Of a stretch of DNA of 64,000 nucleotides, positions 1-12,763 are shown piece by piece (position 1 is the first letter of the stretch; the number at the start of each line of letters is the position of its first letter). The position numbers were made by a program, and so were the translations under genes. The DNA comes from Drosophila pseudoobscura (Eukaryota; Arthropoda; Insecta; Diptera; Drosophilidae). The stretch covers positions 49,677,869 through 49,741,868 of the forward strand of contig NC_046683.1 in the NCBI RefSeq assembly GCF_009870125.1, given 5' to 3'. The notes beneath the pieces are model-generated. The model was not told the DNA's origin and did not search any database. It saw only the letters and a program-made list of their open reading frames with translations.

Positions 1-1174
1 GGGGATGCGGGGGCAAAACGTTTTGGTGTAGGTTTAGAGCTAAGTACGCTTTGCGGGGACTTGAGAGGTTCGGAGGTTTAGTTTTGCGGTTCTAAATATG
101 GAGAAAGTTGAGCAGGCTACTGTGTTGCTATGTGTATTCGTGGACTTTCAAGCTATAATACATATACCTATATTCGAATGGCAATCAAAAGAGTGCTCTC
201 ATAACGCTTTCCAACCTAATACCAACCAGCATTGTGGCGTCTTTAAGCAGAGGCCCTACCACACCACTGACTGATTGCCTGAACACAGGCCTGCCAGGGC
301 TGCCAATGCATTCAAAGCACAGGAAGCTCTGGGAGCAAAAGTAAGATTCTTTCCTGCAGATCAGGAATTTATCAATTTAAACGGTTTTCTTTGGCAGCGC
401 TCTGGAAAATCTCCAACCGCATTACAAAGCCATTTGAGGGCTTGCCGTGGCGCTTAATCAACGTGGGGTCCCGGCAAAAGGACATTCTAGCTGGCTGCGT
501 GGCTGTCTGGCTGTCCCTCCAGGCGGGATGCAATCCGTAACGCAATCCCAGAGGCGCAGTTTAGCGAGCGAGTTTCCGTTTTGAGCGCCGTAATAAATTT
601 CAAGCCCGGGACTTGACTTCAACGGGGTTGCATCCAGGGAGACCCATGCTTCATCTTCTTTTTGCACCGTCTCAGCTTTTTGTTCTTCTTCTCCATCTCC
701 ATCTCGTTCTCCCTCTCCTAGTTCTTCTTCCTTGCGGTTGCAGTCGCTTTGTTACGCTTGATTTACGCTAACAAGACATGAACGAATGGACACAGAGACA
801 GATGTACACGGAGGGCCTTGGCCTGGGCCTGGGCCTGGGTCCGGGGGCAGTTAGTGGTCTGGGGAGTGGTGAGGGGTGGGCAGGGAAGGGCAGGGGATGA
901 GTAGTACACCCGGAGACATTTTAAATGTGGCGCAAGGAGCGATTACAGGTTGCCACCGTCCGATGGATGCACTGAACCCACACACAACCGCAGAAACCAC
1001 AAATGAGGCGGGGCAGGGTAGGGTCTGCGGCGGGGGTCCGGATCCTGGCAGATTGCAGCCACTGCGGTGGATGGTGGATGGTGGGAGGACGGAGCGAGGT
1101 GTAAGCGTTGCCAATTCGAGCGAAAAGTTGGCGCACTTTTCCATTTCCGACCAAAAAATAAAGACAGGGAAGAC
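1..1174. other. no gene recognised
   Basis: Mixed-composition non-coding sequence. Open frames are short (under 105 codons), lack splice-joined partners and show no protein-like domain. A small GGCCTG-type tandem run lies near 818-842. Intergenic or intronic sequence of a gene outside the window is equally possible. Confidence 0.5.
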
Positions 1175-1465
1175 GTGCCTCCCATAGAGATAGATATATA
1201 TATAAAGGGAGAGAAAGAGAAAGAAATAGGATGAAAAATAAATGTGGAGGGAGGTAGAGGTAGTATCAGAAAAGAAAGAAATTTCAGGAAATTACAGGAA
1301 AATGAAATAAATGAAGATGGATACGCAATTTGAATAGCATTGAATTGGTTCAGTGTGGTTGACAGACAGCCGATGGAACGCCAGAGACAACCAGTAGGAA
1401 GAGGAAGAGAGAAAGGGAGAGGGAGAGGGAGACGGAGCGAAAGGAAGAGTAGCATACTTAATGAC
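1175..1465. repeat. polypurine (GA-rich) tract
   Basis: The plus strand is strongly purine-biased, with runs of GGGAGAGAAAGAGAAAG and GGAAGAGGAAGAGAGAAAGG type interrupted by an ordinary stretch near 1,320-1,380. Such mirror-like purine tracts can form triplex DNA and are frequent GAGA-factor targets. The long reading frame on the opposite strand (Pro/Leu/Ser-rich) is a composition effect, not a gene. Confidence 0.6.
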
Positions 1466-2145
1466 AAAGACAGAAACTTTTATCAAGTTTCCCACTCTAA
1501 TTGACGGGGAATTGAGGGAGTAATCGGCGAGAGAACGAACAGGGGGGGAGCTAAGGTGGCAACTCTAGTGGCAATTGCGGTCTGGCCTGTGGAAACTTTT
1601 ATCTGGCCTTATCTCTTTCCCCTGAGCTGCTCTTGGTGTACTTTAAAAAAATGTCCAATAAATGAGCTCTTGCTCTTGCGTTCCCCGCTACGAGTACCCA
1701 TGGCAATCAGCTTGATTAGACCTCATGCAATCAAATTGATCCTACCGCCAGACTTGTTTCCGTTGGCTGCCGAAAATGTTTTTATGCTGCTGAAATTTTC
1801 CACTCAACGCGATGCAAATAACAAAACCAAAATGGGAAATTCGTTCAAATTTCATAGAATATTTTGTGCAATTTTAATAAACTACTTTGGGGCTGCCACC
1901 GCCGCCGGAACCAGCATCAACATTGGGTATTTCCCACAGCAATATGACTAATTGTGTAAACAGGAGCTACCAATATTTTGCAAATAATTAGGAAACATTT
2001 TTGCGCCATGTTGGCGAGTGGCCAGCATCCAGCAGCCAGCACCTCCAAGCCCGTCCTATAATGTGGACCCTCGCTGTCCGTATTTCCATCCATGCAAACC
2101 ACAATATCCTGGCAACGGTAATAAAGTTTCTCTCCCTGTCTCTCC

Positions 2146-2148
<3 letters not shown>
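1466..2148. other. no gene recognised
   Basis: Non-coding. The 131-codon open frame at 1,556-1,951 has no recognisable domain, no good start context and ends without splice partners. I see no RNA gene or transposon in it. Confidence 0.4.

Positions 2149-2192
<44 letters not shown>
2149..2192. repeat. (TC)n microsatellite
   Basis: About 22 uninterrupted TC dinucleotides, flanked by imperfect CT-rich sequence (CTGTCTCTCCACC before, CACACTCTCTCTGTC after). Likely length-polymorphic. Confidence 0.95.
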
Positions 2193-2196
<4 letters not shown>

Positions 2197-5100
2197 TCTC
2201 TCTGTCAGTAGCTGTCTGTCTCTGTCTGGTGGTCTAAAATATAATTTTAATACTTTTTAATTGCATTTAATCCCACAGCAGCAGCTCTTTGGGATGGCAG
2301 AGGGCTACGATTTTTTTGGTAATCATATTGCAGCGCGTAATTTAATTAAGTGCTTATTAGCTATCCCCACCCACAGCCTACCCTTAACACCCAACTTGGA
2401 ATCAAATTTTACGTTTTTGGAGAGAGAATCCGAGCTATGCCGGAATTAGATTATTAGATTGTTTGCAGCTGAGCTCTTCTATATGTTATACACCTTCATA
2501 TGTTTACGAGTATAATTGAAAATTCGGGGGACGGGCCCTCATCAGCCCATCGCCTTTTTCAGTGAAGTGAACTCTTCCGTGGTAATTCAATTACCGTAAT
2601 TATGACTTTATTGGGTTTCAAATTTATTTATAATTTTACACAAAATATTCCCATTAGAGCCGATTGATTCAGTTGGCATTCTATTAAGGATTTCTAAAAC
2701 AGGTTTAATGAATGTATCAGTGATCGTTGGGGGCTATAGCGGAACTCCCAGAGGCCCATTTGTTTAATTTTTGCAAAGGCTGGTTTACTGGGTGATGTAT
2801 GTATATCCTTCAAAAACCCTCTAAACATGGAAAAGGAAACGGGAGGAATTTTTTAAACTGAAGAGCCAATGATTTTGTAGATTTTGTAGAGAAGAAAAAT
2901 ATGTTCCATGTTCTCTGTCTTTGGGAATATTTAAAATGTGCAAAACTTCAAAAATAAGGCTCCATAAAAATTATAAATTCTCTATTTAAGCCGTTAAGAT
3001 ATACATATGTATTTAAATTCTTAACATTCTTTCCATGCCTACCATATTTTATTCACGTTTTGCCCAAATGTCTCCCATTTCTTTTGTTCCTCAAACAGAT
3101 TTATTTAGATGCCCAGCAAGTTGTGAGAGTTATGGGCTATTTGCATGATTATTCCAATTTATGTGGGTTGATTTGATAATTTGTGTGGCCAAGTGTTATT
3201 CGGTTGGCATCTTTAAACTCTGCTCGGCCAGGAGTTGGCCTGGAACGAATTTCCTTAGCCACATTCATTAGCACTTTCTGGGAGACGTCACTGAGGGGTG
3301 GATCTGTAGGCACTTTAAATATATTATACACCTACCCTAGCCTCTGCTCGCTCTCTCTCTTTCCCTTCACTCACCTCTCCCTTCGAATGTATCTGCGCCA
3401 GTTTAGGCAGCAATTTCGTTTCTCCTCCAACAATTATTTAACAACAAGTACGAGAGGAGAAGCAAAAGAAGATGCAGGATGAGAACGAGGATGGAGAAGG
3501 AGAAGAAGAAGAAGAATAACCGCACACTTGTTTATTTATCATTTAACATAGTCTGACCCTCTCTGATCCCGGCCCCACTCTTGGCACGCTCTTTTAACTC
3601 CGTCCACGGCAAAACTTTTGCCCTCCCACTTTACAAAAGTTACTCTCTCCCTCCATCTCTCTCTCTCCGGTCCAGTAATAAAAGTACTGCTAATCGCTTT
3701 GCAAGTGCAAACAGACAAAAAGCTAACTGCTGCCAAACTCATTTGCATTTATTTGCTGTCCATCTCTGGCTCATTCCCTTCCCTTCCCCTCTCCCATAGT
3801 CTGTTCTGTCCCTCTCCTGCACCTAATTGCCCCATGCCTGTTCCTAATTGTTTTTGTTTTTAGTTGTGCCATGGAGCTTAGCAACACTTTATGCCATACT
3901 TTTGCAACACTGTTTTTTTTAATCATTTTTGGTAAACTTTTGCTGTTGTGAGCAGGGGAGAGGCGGGAACAGAGGCCTGCAACTAATTTCCGCTTTTTGT
4001 CCACTCGTTATTCACACACTCGCCGAGAATGGAAAGGGAATAAACAAATGAAATGGCAATAATAAAGAACAACAGCAACAACAATGACACCAACAGAACA
4101 CACTTTTTGTTTTTTCTTCTCTCTGAAAAAAAAAATGCAGAGGGAAATGACAAAAGAAATGCGTACAAATTACCCCAAAACGCAATGGACAGAAACAGAA
4201 ACAGCGAATACAAAAAAAAGAGCAAACCAGGAACGAGAGAAAAAAATTCCGTGCTGCTGCTGGAAATAACAACAATAGCAGGAAGGACGAAACATTTGAT
4301 ACTCTTGCAGCTAGATGGACATAACATATTATTTTATTACTTGCTCATTCTGTCTACCAGAAATTTTCGGATCTGAGACAGCGATTCGACGTAAAGTGAA
4401 GGCTGATACGCTGTTTCTAAGCGAACGAAGCGAATACCGAAAACCTCCGAAGTATATGACCGAAAGTAGGGGCCGAGAATGCAAAAACAAAACATATGCA
4501 GTGTGTGATCCTGTTTGACTCGCGTCTCTCTGATAACTGTTGTTTTTTTTTTTGTTCTTGAGTGACTGCTTCTAAACTCAAAAAGCGTTCCCATAGCTAG
4601 TCAAAATCGTAAGACCTTATCCAAGGGTATTAGACAAGAGAAACAACAAGTGGGAGAGTGAGAGCAAGAGCAACAAGAACAGGAAGACAAAAAATATGGA
4701 CACTGACACTTTACGAAGATTTATGCGTTTTAGTTGAGTCCAGTGTCAGTTCCAGTTCCAGTCCCCGTTCCGCCTTCCCTGTTCCGAGTTCCTTTTTCCG
4801 AGCTGCGAATTCTTTTCCGAAGCAAATGTGAGCAACATTTTTACATCTGCTCTCACCATCCTTCAATCCCCCCCTCTAGGGAGTGGATTGCCGGGTTAAA
4901 GTTGAGAGCATCCAACAAATTGCCATTTAAATTTGCATTAGTCCTGCGACAGAAAACACAGTGAGTGCCAGCTGTTTGACAACCGTAAAGGAAGTACAGT
5001 CTGCACAAAATTTATACAGATTTCATGTCTGAGCCTGTCATGCGGTGACAAGCTGTGTACTCGCATAGTGGCTTCTGAAAGTTCTTAAAAATGCAAATTG

Positions 5101-8100
5101 ACTGGGATCCAACATATTGCCGATACTCTTTCAAACAGATCTATTTATTAATAAAACAACACAAATAAGTTTCATAACATGTATCAGCTCTACTAATCAT
5201 ATTGAACTGATTATTCATTAGTAAAATATCATATCTTAGGTATGACTCTAAATTGTCGACGTGTGACGGAAGGACTTCCAAAATTTGTTTTCTTGCTCTA
5301 GTGAACACAGTGAACAGGTCCTGCCAATTCCTTAATTTTGAGAAATCTAGAATCTGAGTACATATGTATATGTGAGCAAGTAGCCATAGCCAGAAACACG
5401 CGGTTCAGTATGTATACAGATTCCAATTTATTTACATAGTGCACATACATACAAACCAGTCTGTTTTTAAATATTTAAAAATATATCTCCTAAACTCTAG
5501 AGAACAAAAAAGCCCTTCTAAAGAGAAAACCATCATGGTCCATCAAAGAAAGATGTACCAAAGATGATGATAGTCGCTGTTAGCCCCCAGACCATAATTC
5601 AGTTCAGACTGCTTCGAGTTGGTGTTTACATATTGGTTTTCGCGATGCTGAGTGCCACAAGCAGGGTAAAGTATACTACATTTTGTCTCTAGTCTAGTAA
5701 ATTTTGTCCACAGGATAATGCGGCATAGGTTCACAAAATTACCGATATTAGGAATTTCATAGAGCTTTTGCTGAAGCATAGCCAAGTGTCCTTATTATTC
5801 TACAGATAACTGCTTGTATATACACCATATATACACCAGAAATAATATTAGTTTAAATGCGCTAACATTTAAAATAACATTATGCATTAATCTACGAAAG
5901 TTGCATAGCAATTATTTTTCTAAATATGATTTTAACTGAAAAAGTAATTTTAGTTTTCTGTCGACAATTTTAGTGAAAATATTTTACAATAATTAGTTAA
6001 GCAAACAATGCACATAAAAGCACCAAGGTTTATTTAATAACAATAAAGTGGTTTTTATCTGGCAGTCGTTGTATGCAAACAATTAGCGCATACTGTCGTC
6101 AGCTTCCCTCTCAACATACTGTCTGGTCGAAATGCATCAAAAATGGCAAACAAATTGCACAAAAATATTTACAAACTTGCGGTGCCCGCAAAAAATAGAC
6201 GCAATAAAATCAACATCCAAATTTTGCTCTCATATTCAAAATCATATTTTGAATATTTTATATTGAATTTAGGGCCACAACAGGAACAGTGGCGGAAAAA
6301 GTAAGATATTACATTTTTATTTGATGCATTTATCATCAGTTTTTGGTAAATTATTTTCATAGGCCAAAAGCATATTTTATTGGTTTACAAGGGGCAGAGG
6401 CAGCGCATGCAGAAAATTTAAATGTTTACCTGTCCCAACCCATGCCCAGGCCCCACCCCCTCTCCACACCTGTTAGGCACGTGCTGGAAACTTTGGCCAG
6501 CACCACCCAACCTGCCAGCTGGTCCTGGCAAAATGGCAAGAGAGGGGAACCCCATATTTGACGCCAGTTAAGCATGAAAATGCCATTTAACAATGGCCGA
6601 CTCCAAATAAATAAATATAAAAAAGATGGAGAGAGAGGGGATGCAAAAACAAAGGCGAGCAAAAAACAAACGAACGATAAAATGTGTTGGAAAATGCTTG
6701 AAAAACAATGGCGGGGCACCGTTACAACAATAAGCGATGCTTTTGCCCGATAGCGCACAGCAAGATAGAGAGAGAAAAAAAGCAAAAAGCAGAAAAAAAG
6801 CAAAAGGCAAAAACCAACCAAAAAATAATAACAATAAAAATGTCAAAAAAGCAACGAAGCTTAAATCAAATTAATGTGAGCGACCCAATAGGCCCATCCC
6901 GTGCTGAGGTTGTTCTTTTTTCTCGCTCGTATTTGCATTTTGAATCATGTTCCAGTTCCAGCATTGATGTTCTCCAAATCGAATTCTTCTTCTGAATACT
7001 TGCAAAGTGGTTTCATCCAATTAGCGGCAGGTTATAAATAACTCTGGATTTTACTACCTAAAACCATATTTTCTCAATTAAATTGGAGGGTTTGATTTTT
7101 GTATAATATGTCTTATGATATATCCATATCGTTGGCCATGCAAATCTCCATGCTGAGTCTTTCACGGAACATCTTCAGCGGGTAATCTTTCGGAATCTTG
7201 CCTTTTGCCCTTAATTTATTAATTCATTCAGCGCCCATAAATTACAATTGAACATGATTTTAAAATGCACTGAGTACCTACATATCGTGTAATGTTGGCA
7301 TATACGTAAATCGTTTATAAAGCGATGTTTTCTCCTTAGGGGGAAATTGAGTGGCTGACACTCCACTGGCATTCGGGAACTGGAACATTTTGAAGTGGAA
7401 ATCGTTTGTTAATCACAATTTTCGATTGAAATTAATGGAAGGCATGGGAATATTGTATACTCGTACGAGTATTTTCCATATTATAAATTGTTTCGCTGGG
7501 TAAGCTTAATGAGGTTCGAGCATTTGGTTAATTGATTCCCCGCTGTCCTCCTGGCATGAGATGTATGGGTATTGCGATCTCCATCCCGTCCCACACTTGT
7601 TCACGGTTCGGTTTTCAATACGACCCATAAACTAACTGGAAAACACAATAAATCGCCTGACCCGAAACGATCCCGGGCGAAACAAATGGCTTTAATTATG
7701 CTCGGCCATTTGTTGCACGACAGACAGAATCTCGCTGCTCCTCCGCCCTCTGGTGCATGTTGCCAGGTGCATTGACCAGGCGACAATGATAATAAATTCC
7801 TTCAGCCTCTGGCAACACCCTCCCTTTAGGTCTCCGAGGTGCGATCCCAGCCTTAATAAAATGCAAGTGCACAAATATTTTCATCCAGACGGGACAACAA
7901 CTCCTTCACAGCTTCCTGCCACCGCTGTGCCCCGCCCACCAATGTCCTGTAAACTATTTACAAAAGAGGAATTCTCATTTTGCCAAAAGGAATTTGCAAA
8001 AACAAAAGGCAGTAGAAGTGCGAGTGGGAGTCTGAGAGCGGGGGAGTGCAGAAAGAGAATTGCTCGACTGGGGGAGCTTGACAAAGTGTTACCAAGTGTC

Positions 8101-10130
8101 ATAAATAACTTAGTTAAACAGCTGCAGCTACAGTCTTCGGGAAAAGTATGTGTCGTTAAGTGAGAAAGTTACAAGGGCCAAACATGAATCTCAAAAATGG
8201 GGAAACAAGTCAGGAGAGATTCAACTGCGTCGGAAGGGACTGCAGATTAAAGTAAAGAGATGCATATACACATGTGAGGTACCTTCGTAGAGGGTTGTAC
8301 AGAAGATGTATCGATAAAAGTCAAATACGGTAATGAAAGTTTAAGAGTCCTAGGGGATACCAGGACTCATTACTCTGATGGCGCGAAGCAGATGAAAATT
8401 AATTTTGGAATAATTGAAAGAAAATCTTCAACCAAGGAAACACTACAGATATTCAAATGTATTCGTATACATCTACTGTTAATTTCCTTTGTACCTAGTT
8501 CGTGAATATCAGCCATTAAAAAAAGCTATTACTCTTGTTTAAAATACATTTCGAATGTAACATCCAAGGATATTCAAATTAATTTGCAAATGTCAACCTA
8601 GTGGCAGGCATAGCCCAGCTTCCAATCGTATTTCACACGATCTCATTATACATAGATCAAAAGTCACATTTGATATCCTCTATTCCTTCCACATCCCCTG
8701 ATTATCCCCTGAACCCTCTGCCCTCGCCCAGAACACACACACCTTCCATACTCGTAAAAGCTTTACAACAAAGCAAAGGAAAATCATATATAAATTACGC
8801 CACAATAAATATAAATAAAAGGGAAACAAAATTTAGAGCTCTCCTCCTATATATCCACCATAAACAGGAAGCCAAAAGGAGCTGCCAACTCGATTTTTTA
8901 TGGCCAAAAATGCAAATCCCCGCAAATGACTCAGCTGGCAAAAGAGGCCACTCAGGGTTACTGTTCCCACGCCGCCAGTCCTGGCGCTGGTGTAAATTTT
9001 GCACACCTTTCACGCCGCGTCTAATAAAATATTTATTACCGTCAGGAAAAAAATACTGAAAAAAATGACTGCAGCCGAAAATGCCAGCAGAAAAGATGAA
9101 ACAAAAATACCAAGGCCAACCAAGCCAAGCGGCAGGAGAAGTGGTAGAGGAGAGTGGTTCTGGAGCTGGTAGCGGTGGCGGGAAGCTGGAGGGAGAGGAG
9201 ATGATGGTTACCACCGAGCCTCGGAGGAGGGCGGAGGCACGACATCACGTACTGCGGCAATCGCTTGCTAATGCGGCAAAATGTCAAAGTGGCAAATGCT
9301 GCAGCGGCAGCGGCAGCCGCCAGCCATCAACCGTATCCTCCCCGCAGACCTCTGGCCCACAACTTTATGAAATCGTTAGCTAATTAAATGTATTTTTTTC
9401 TTTCGAAAATATAATAAAACAAAATAGATGCACCTACACGAAGATGGATCGTCGTCCGCAGGTCACGAGCAATATTAGCTCGTCCATAAAAACAAAAACC
9501 AAAAAGTGTAAAACTTTGTGAAAACTGACTCCGAGCGACATCGCACTATTATATTTGTCTACGTATAGACATTGGTTGGTTTCCTTTTTTCGTGGGACTT
9601 GGGACTTTGAATAGAAAAAAAGGAGTGAAAGTAAAATGAGGATGATTTCTGCGCTTGTTATTTAAATTAATTGGCGGTCTGCGAAGAGTTTTGGACAATT
9701 TAGACAGGTGCCACAGGAAGATGTTGTTGCTGGTGTCGCATTTGGTCAGAAGAAGTGCATGCCTCTGACTCTGACTCTGTTTTGCTTGGAGCTGAAAAAC
9801 TGGATAACTGTGGGAAACTGAAACCAAGTGAAAGGATTCATGTAGAATGAAGCGAAAGCTGCAATCTTATGGTGGCGACATGATTTTCTCCCCTGTCTGT
9901 GGTCACATTTATTGACAGACTCTCGGCTAGGCCTAGGAGAACTTTCCTTGTAATTTAAAAGAATCAAATGTAAATAAATGTTGCTAATGCAATCCCTAGC
10001 TTAACGCTTAGTGTGTGTTTCCACCACTTTTTGCCACCTTCACCACAAGGAACTCTCACACTTTGGACTTGGTCCCTTTCCCTCCAGAAGTTGACATCTT
10101 TATCTTTATCTTTCTAATTTCTGCTTTGCT
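2193..10130. other. long non-coding stretch, no gene recognised
   Basis: AT-rich sequence with scattered simple-sequence patches: CT-rich 3,345-3,380 and 3,640-3,670, GAA-rich 3,460-3,520, A-rich 6,770-6,850. All open frames are short and low-complexity. I found no spliced frame, tRNA or intact transposon. The density of unique moderately GC-rich patches would suit an intron or a cis-regulatory domain, but nothing in the sequence decides this. Confidence 0.45.
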
Positions 10131-10148
10131 TACCTCAAAACGGCGTAT

Positions 10149-10164
10149 GTGGCGCCATCTGTGG
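10149..10164. promoter_or_regulatory. candidate dCTCF-type insulator motif
   Basis: The string GTGGCGCCATCTGTGG reads AGATGGCGC on the minus strand and ATGTGGCGC on the plus strand. Both fit the fly CTCF core as I recall it (AG-purine/T-GGCGC). It opens a GC-rich 1-kb zone unlike the AT-rich surroundings. A motif match only; chance occurrence is possible. Confidence 0.3.
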
Positions 10165-11230
10165 GATGTTGGCTGAACATAGCGGACGAGTAGCTCTGAC
10201 GAGTTTGGCAGCCGTCTCGCTCGCGCTAAAAGTTTCTGATGCTACCTCTTTCTTTAGTCTTTTCTTCTGTGTGCAGAGCGAGGCGGGCGGCTATGTTGTC
10301 ATCGCGTGTTTGCTGAACATTCTTGAAGTGTTTGCTGTTGTTGCTTGTTGCTTGTTGATGTTGCACTTTCCGCTTATCTTATAGGGGAGGCCAAAACGTC
10401 GACAAGGAAGTCATTAGCCAGAGGTTAGCCAAGGAACTGACCCCCCTTTTCCATGTGGCTGGAAAAACATTGTGGAAAAGATCGCCAATGAAGCCCTCTT
10501 CCTCTGAACTTTTCCTCGTTTTTTTCTTTGCTGAATATTGAAAAAGTTTTCCCTCAAGTCAGGCCACAGAGGATCTGGAAAACAATTGATTAAAATAAAC
10601 CCAAAGAACAATTTTTGAACTCAGCTCTTGAATTGGGAATGGATATAGTACGAGTATATGCACAAATATTTTAATACGGGAAATATTTATATACTCGTAG
10701 TGAAGCTTATGTCCGGCTGAAAGAAATAGTTTCTCCGAAGAGAAAAGGGTAAAGTTTAAAGGCGAAGTTTTTTCCGTAGAATCAGAGGGGGAAGGAAATG
10801 GAGGGAATAGTCTTGGGGAGAACGCAGCAGAGCGGAGCGGAGCAGAAGGAAGCAAAATGAAATTTCATCGGCGCGCTCTCGTACTCTCACTCCCCCGCTC
10901 AGCGCTCCACGCTCTGCAAAGAGCGAAGTGATATGCTTAAGCAGCAACAATTCACTGCGAAAGACCGAAAGGCCGAAGTTACTGTCGCGTCGCTGTCGAC
11001 GGCACCGTCGGCGAAGGGCAGCAGCGAAACAAATGAAAATGCAAAAGTGGAAAAAGTTAAAAGTTTTGTAATAACTGCAGCCAAAGACAGTGCCGGGGAG
11101 GGGGTAGTGAGTAGGAGTGCTGCGACAGCTGGCCGCAACGCAATAAAGTTTGCCACAAAGTAAATGAAAAGAAGGGAGAGTGGCCGTGTTGAAGGGAGCG
11201 AGCATGTTGATCCAAGAACGGAGAACACTA
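10150..11230. promoter_or_regulatory. candidate promoter / 5'UTR zone
   Basis: This kilobase stands out by GC content, by GAGA/CTCTC motifs (10,870-10,925) and, on the plus strand around 10,930-11,170, by the A/CAGC/GAAA texture typical of long Drosophila 5' untranslated exons. A 76-codon ATG frame at 10,933-11,163 has no recognisable domain and no evident splice partner. The direction of any transcript is not determined. An intronic enhancer would look similar. Confidence 0.25.
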
Positions 11231-12763
11231 TAATCCCATCAGCAAAACAATATAAAAGTAGAAGAATGATCTTTTTGGGGGCAAGCAGCAGCCTGTTGGA
11301 GCTCGTCGGGCAACGGCTGCAAAGATCCTTCTACCAAATGATCCAAAAACCATGTTAAGAATAATGCTGGAACCTGGATCAGTACACACTTTTGCAGGAA
11401 CATTCCGTTCGATGAGTCATTTGGCTGCCACACGGCCAGTAGAGCAGGTCCAGGTCCAGGAACATTTTGGGGGGTTCATCAAAGGCTCTTTTGTTGGACC
11501 AGTCCCTTAGTGTTGATTGGAGTTCTTGGCGGTCATAGTTACAGTCCCATCCCTGTCACACACGCACATCACTGGCACAACACACAAGAACACCTCACTT
11601 TAATCAAGCGCCAATTGTTAAAACGACATCGTTATTCCAGAACCGCGTACCCTCCTACAATCCCCACCCAATGCCCTGGTCCCATCTGGTGCCGCCCATG
11701 CGATTCAATCCGCCGGCCTGCCCACAATAGTTAACAGCATTGTTACACTTTTAAACGGTATTTTTACGTTTGAATATGCGGCAAAGGTAAAAGCAAAATG
11801 GCAAAACCAAAAACCGAAAACCGAAACTAGAACCCAAACGATGTCGCGACTCTACTTGACTGTGGGGCTCCTCTCCCGGTCCTCCTGGCCGATCCGGGAC
11901 CAATGCGGTTCATTAGCGGCTCCAAATGCGATTTTCCCCCTACTGTCCGCTGCGGCCCATCCACAGGGCCAGACCAGGAGAGTGGGTCTGGGGTCTGGAC
12001 CTGAAACTAGAACACATGAGCACGTAATTTAGTAGCCGCTTTGGCGCTTTTGTGTGAAAATCACATCGACAACAGCAACAACTGCTGCAACTCCGCCAAC
12101 ACACAGCTCCCATCCAATCCAATCCCGTCCCCTTCCCCAATCCACTCGTTGTTTATGGCCATGTGCCGCATTGGGATCACATTCGGGCCACTTTGTGTGG
12201 GTCCGGTTTGTGCCGTTAATTCCTTTTTATAAACAGCAAGCGATACAATAGCACAATACTCCCCCCCATCCACTGTTTCCAGCAAGGCAAAAAAAAACTA
12301 ATTTTATTTGTTACTCGCTGAGGTTAGACCAGGGCCAAAACTAATCACTTTTTTCTTGGGCAACATGCAAAGCTTAAACTTGGATTCGGCCCCATCTGGA
12401 GGCGGACCATAAGACTGTCTCCTTCAGGGAAAGCAGAGGTCGAGTTGGGGCTTAGGTATATAGTAAATGGTTATGGAAAAGGAACAGATTTCAAAGAGGA
12501 TAGGGAGAGGGTACGAATTGCTTCTAACAGGCCTTTTCTTATCCACTCCGCACTGTTCCACTAGGAAATTCCTTTTAAATCAAACCTATCGCCGCTATCA
12601 GGCCACTCAGACAATGAAATATCGCTGATAAAGAATGAAAACAAATTGCGTCCAGTGCTGCTCAAATTGATTAATGGCAATCATAAAAACTTAAGAACAC
12701 AAATACACACAACCAGAGAGATATTGATTAATATTTTGGGTTTTGACCAGAATCTGATGTCAG
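11231..12763. other. no gene recognised
   Basis: Non-coding sequence downstream of the secreted-repeat-protein gene. Open frames are short. The part adjoining 12,763 should include that gene's 3'UTR, but I see no canonical AATAAA on the minus strand within the first 150 bases. Confidence 0.4.

Noticed and set aside
943..1467. 174-codon minus-strand frame rich in Pro/Leu/Ser
   Set aside because: Translation of the polypurine tract complement; low complexity without any domain.
10933..11163. 76-codon plus-strand frame as a small gene
   Set aside because: No recognisable domain, no splice partner, and an A/CAGC-rich texture typical of untranslated leader; kept only as part of the candidate promoter/5'UTR zone.
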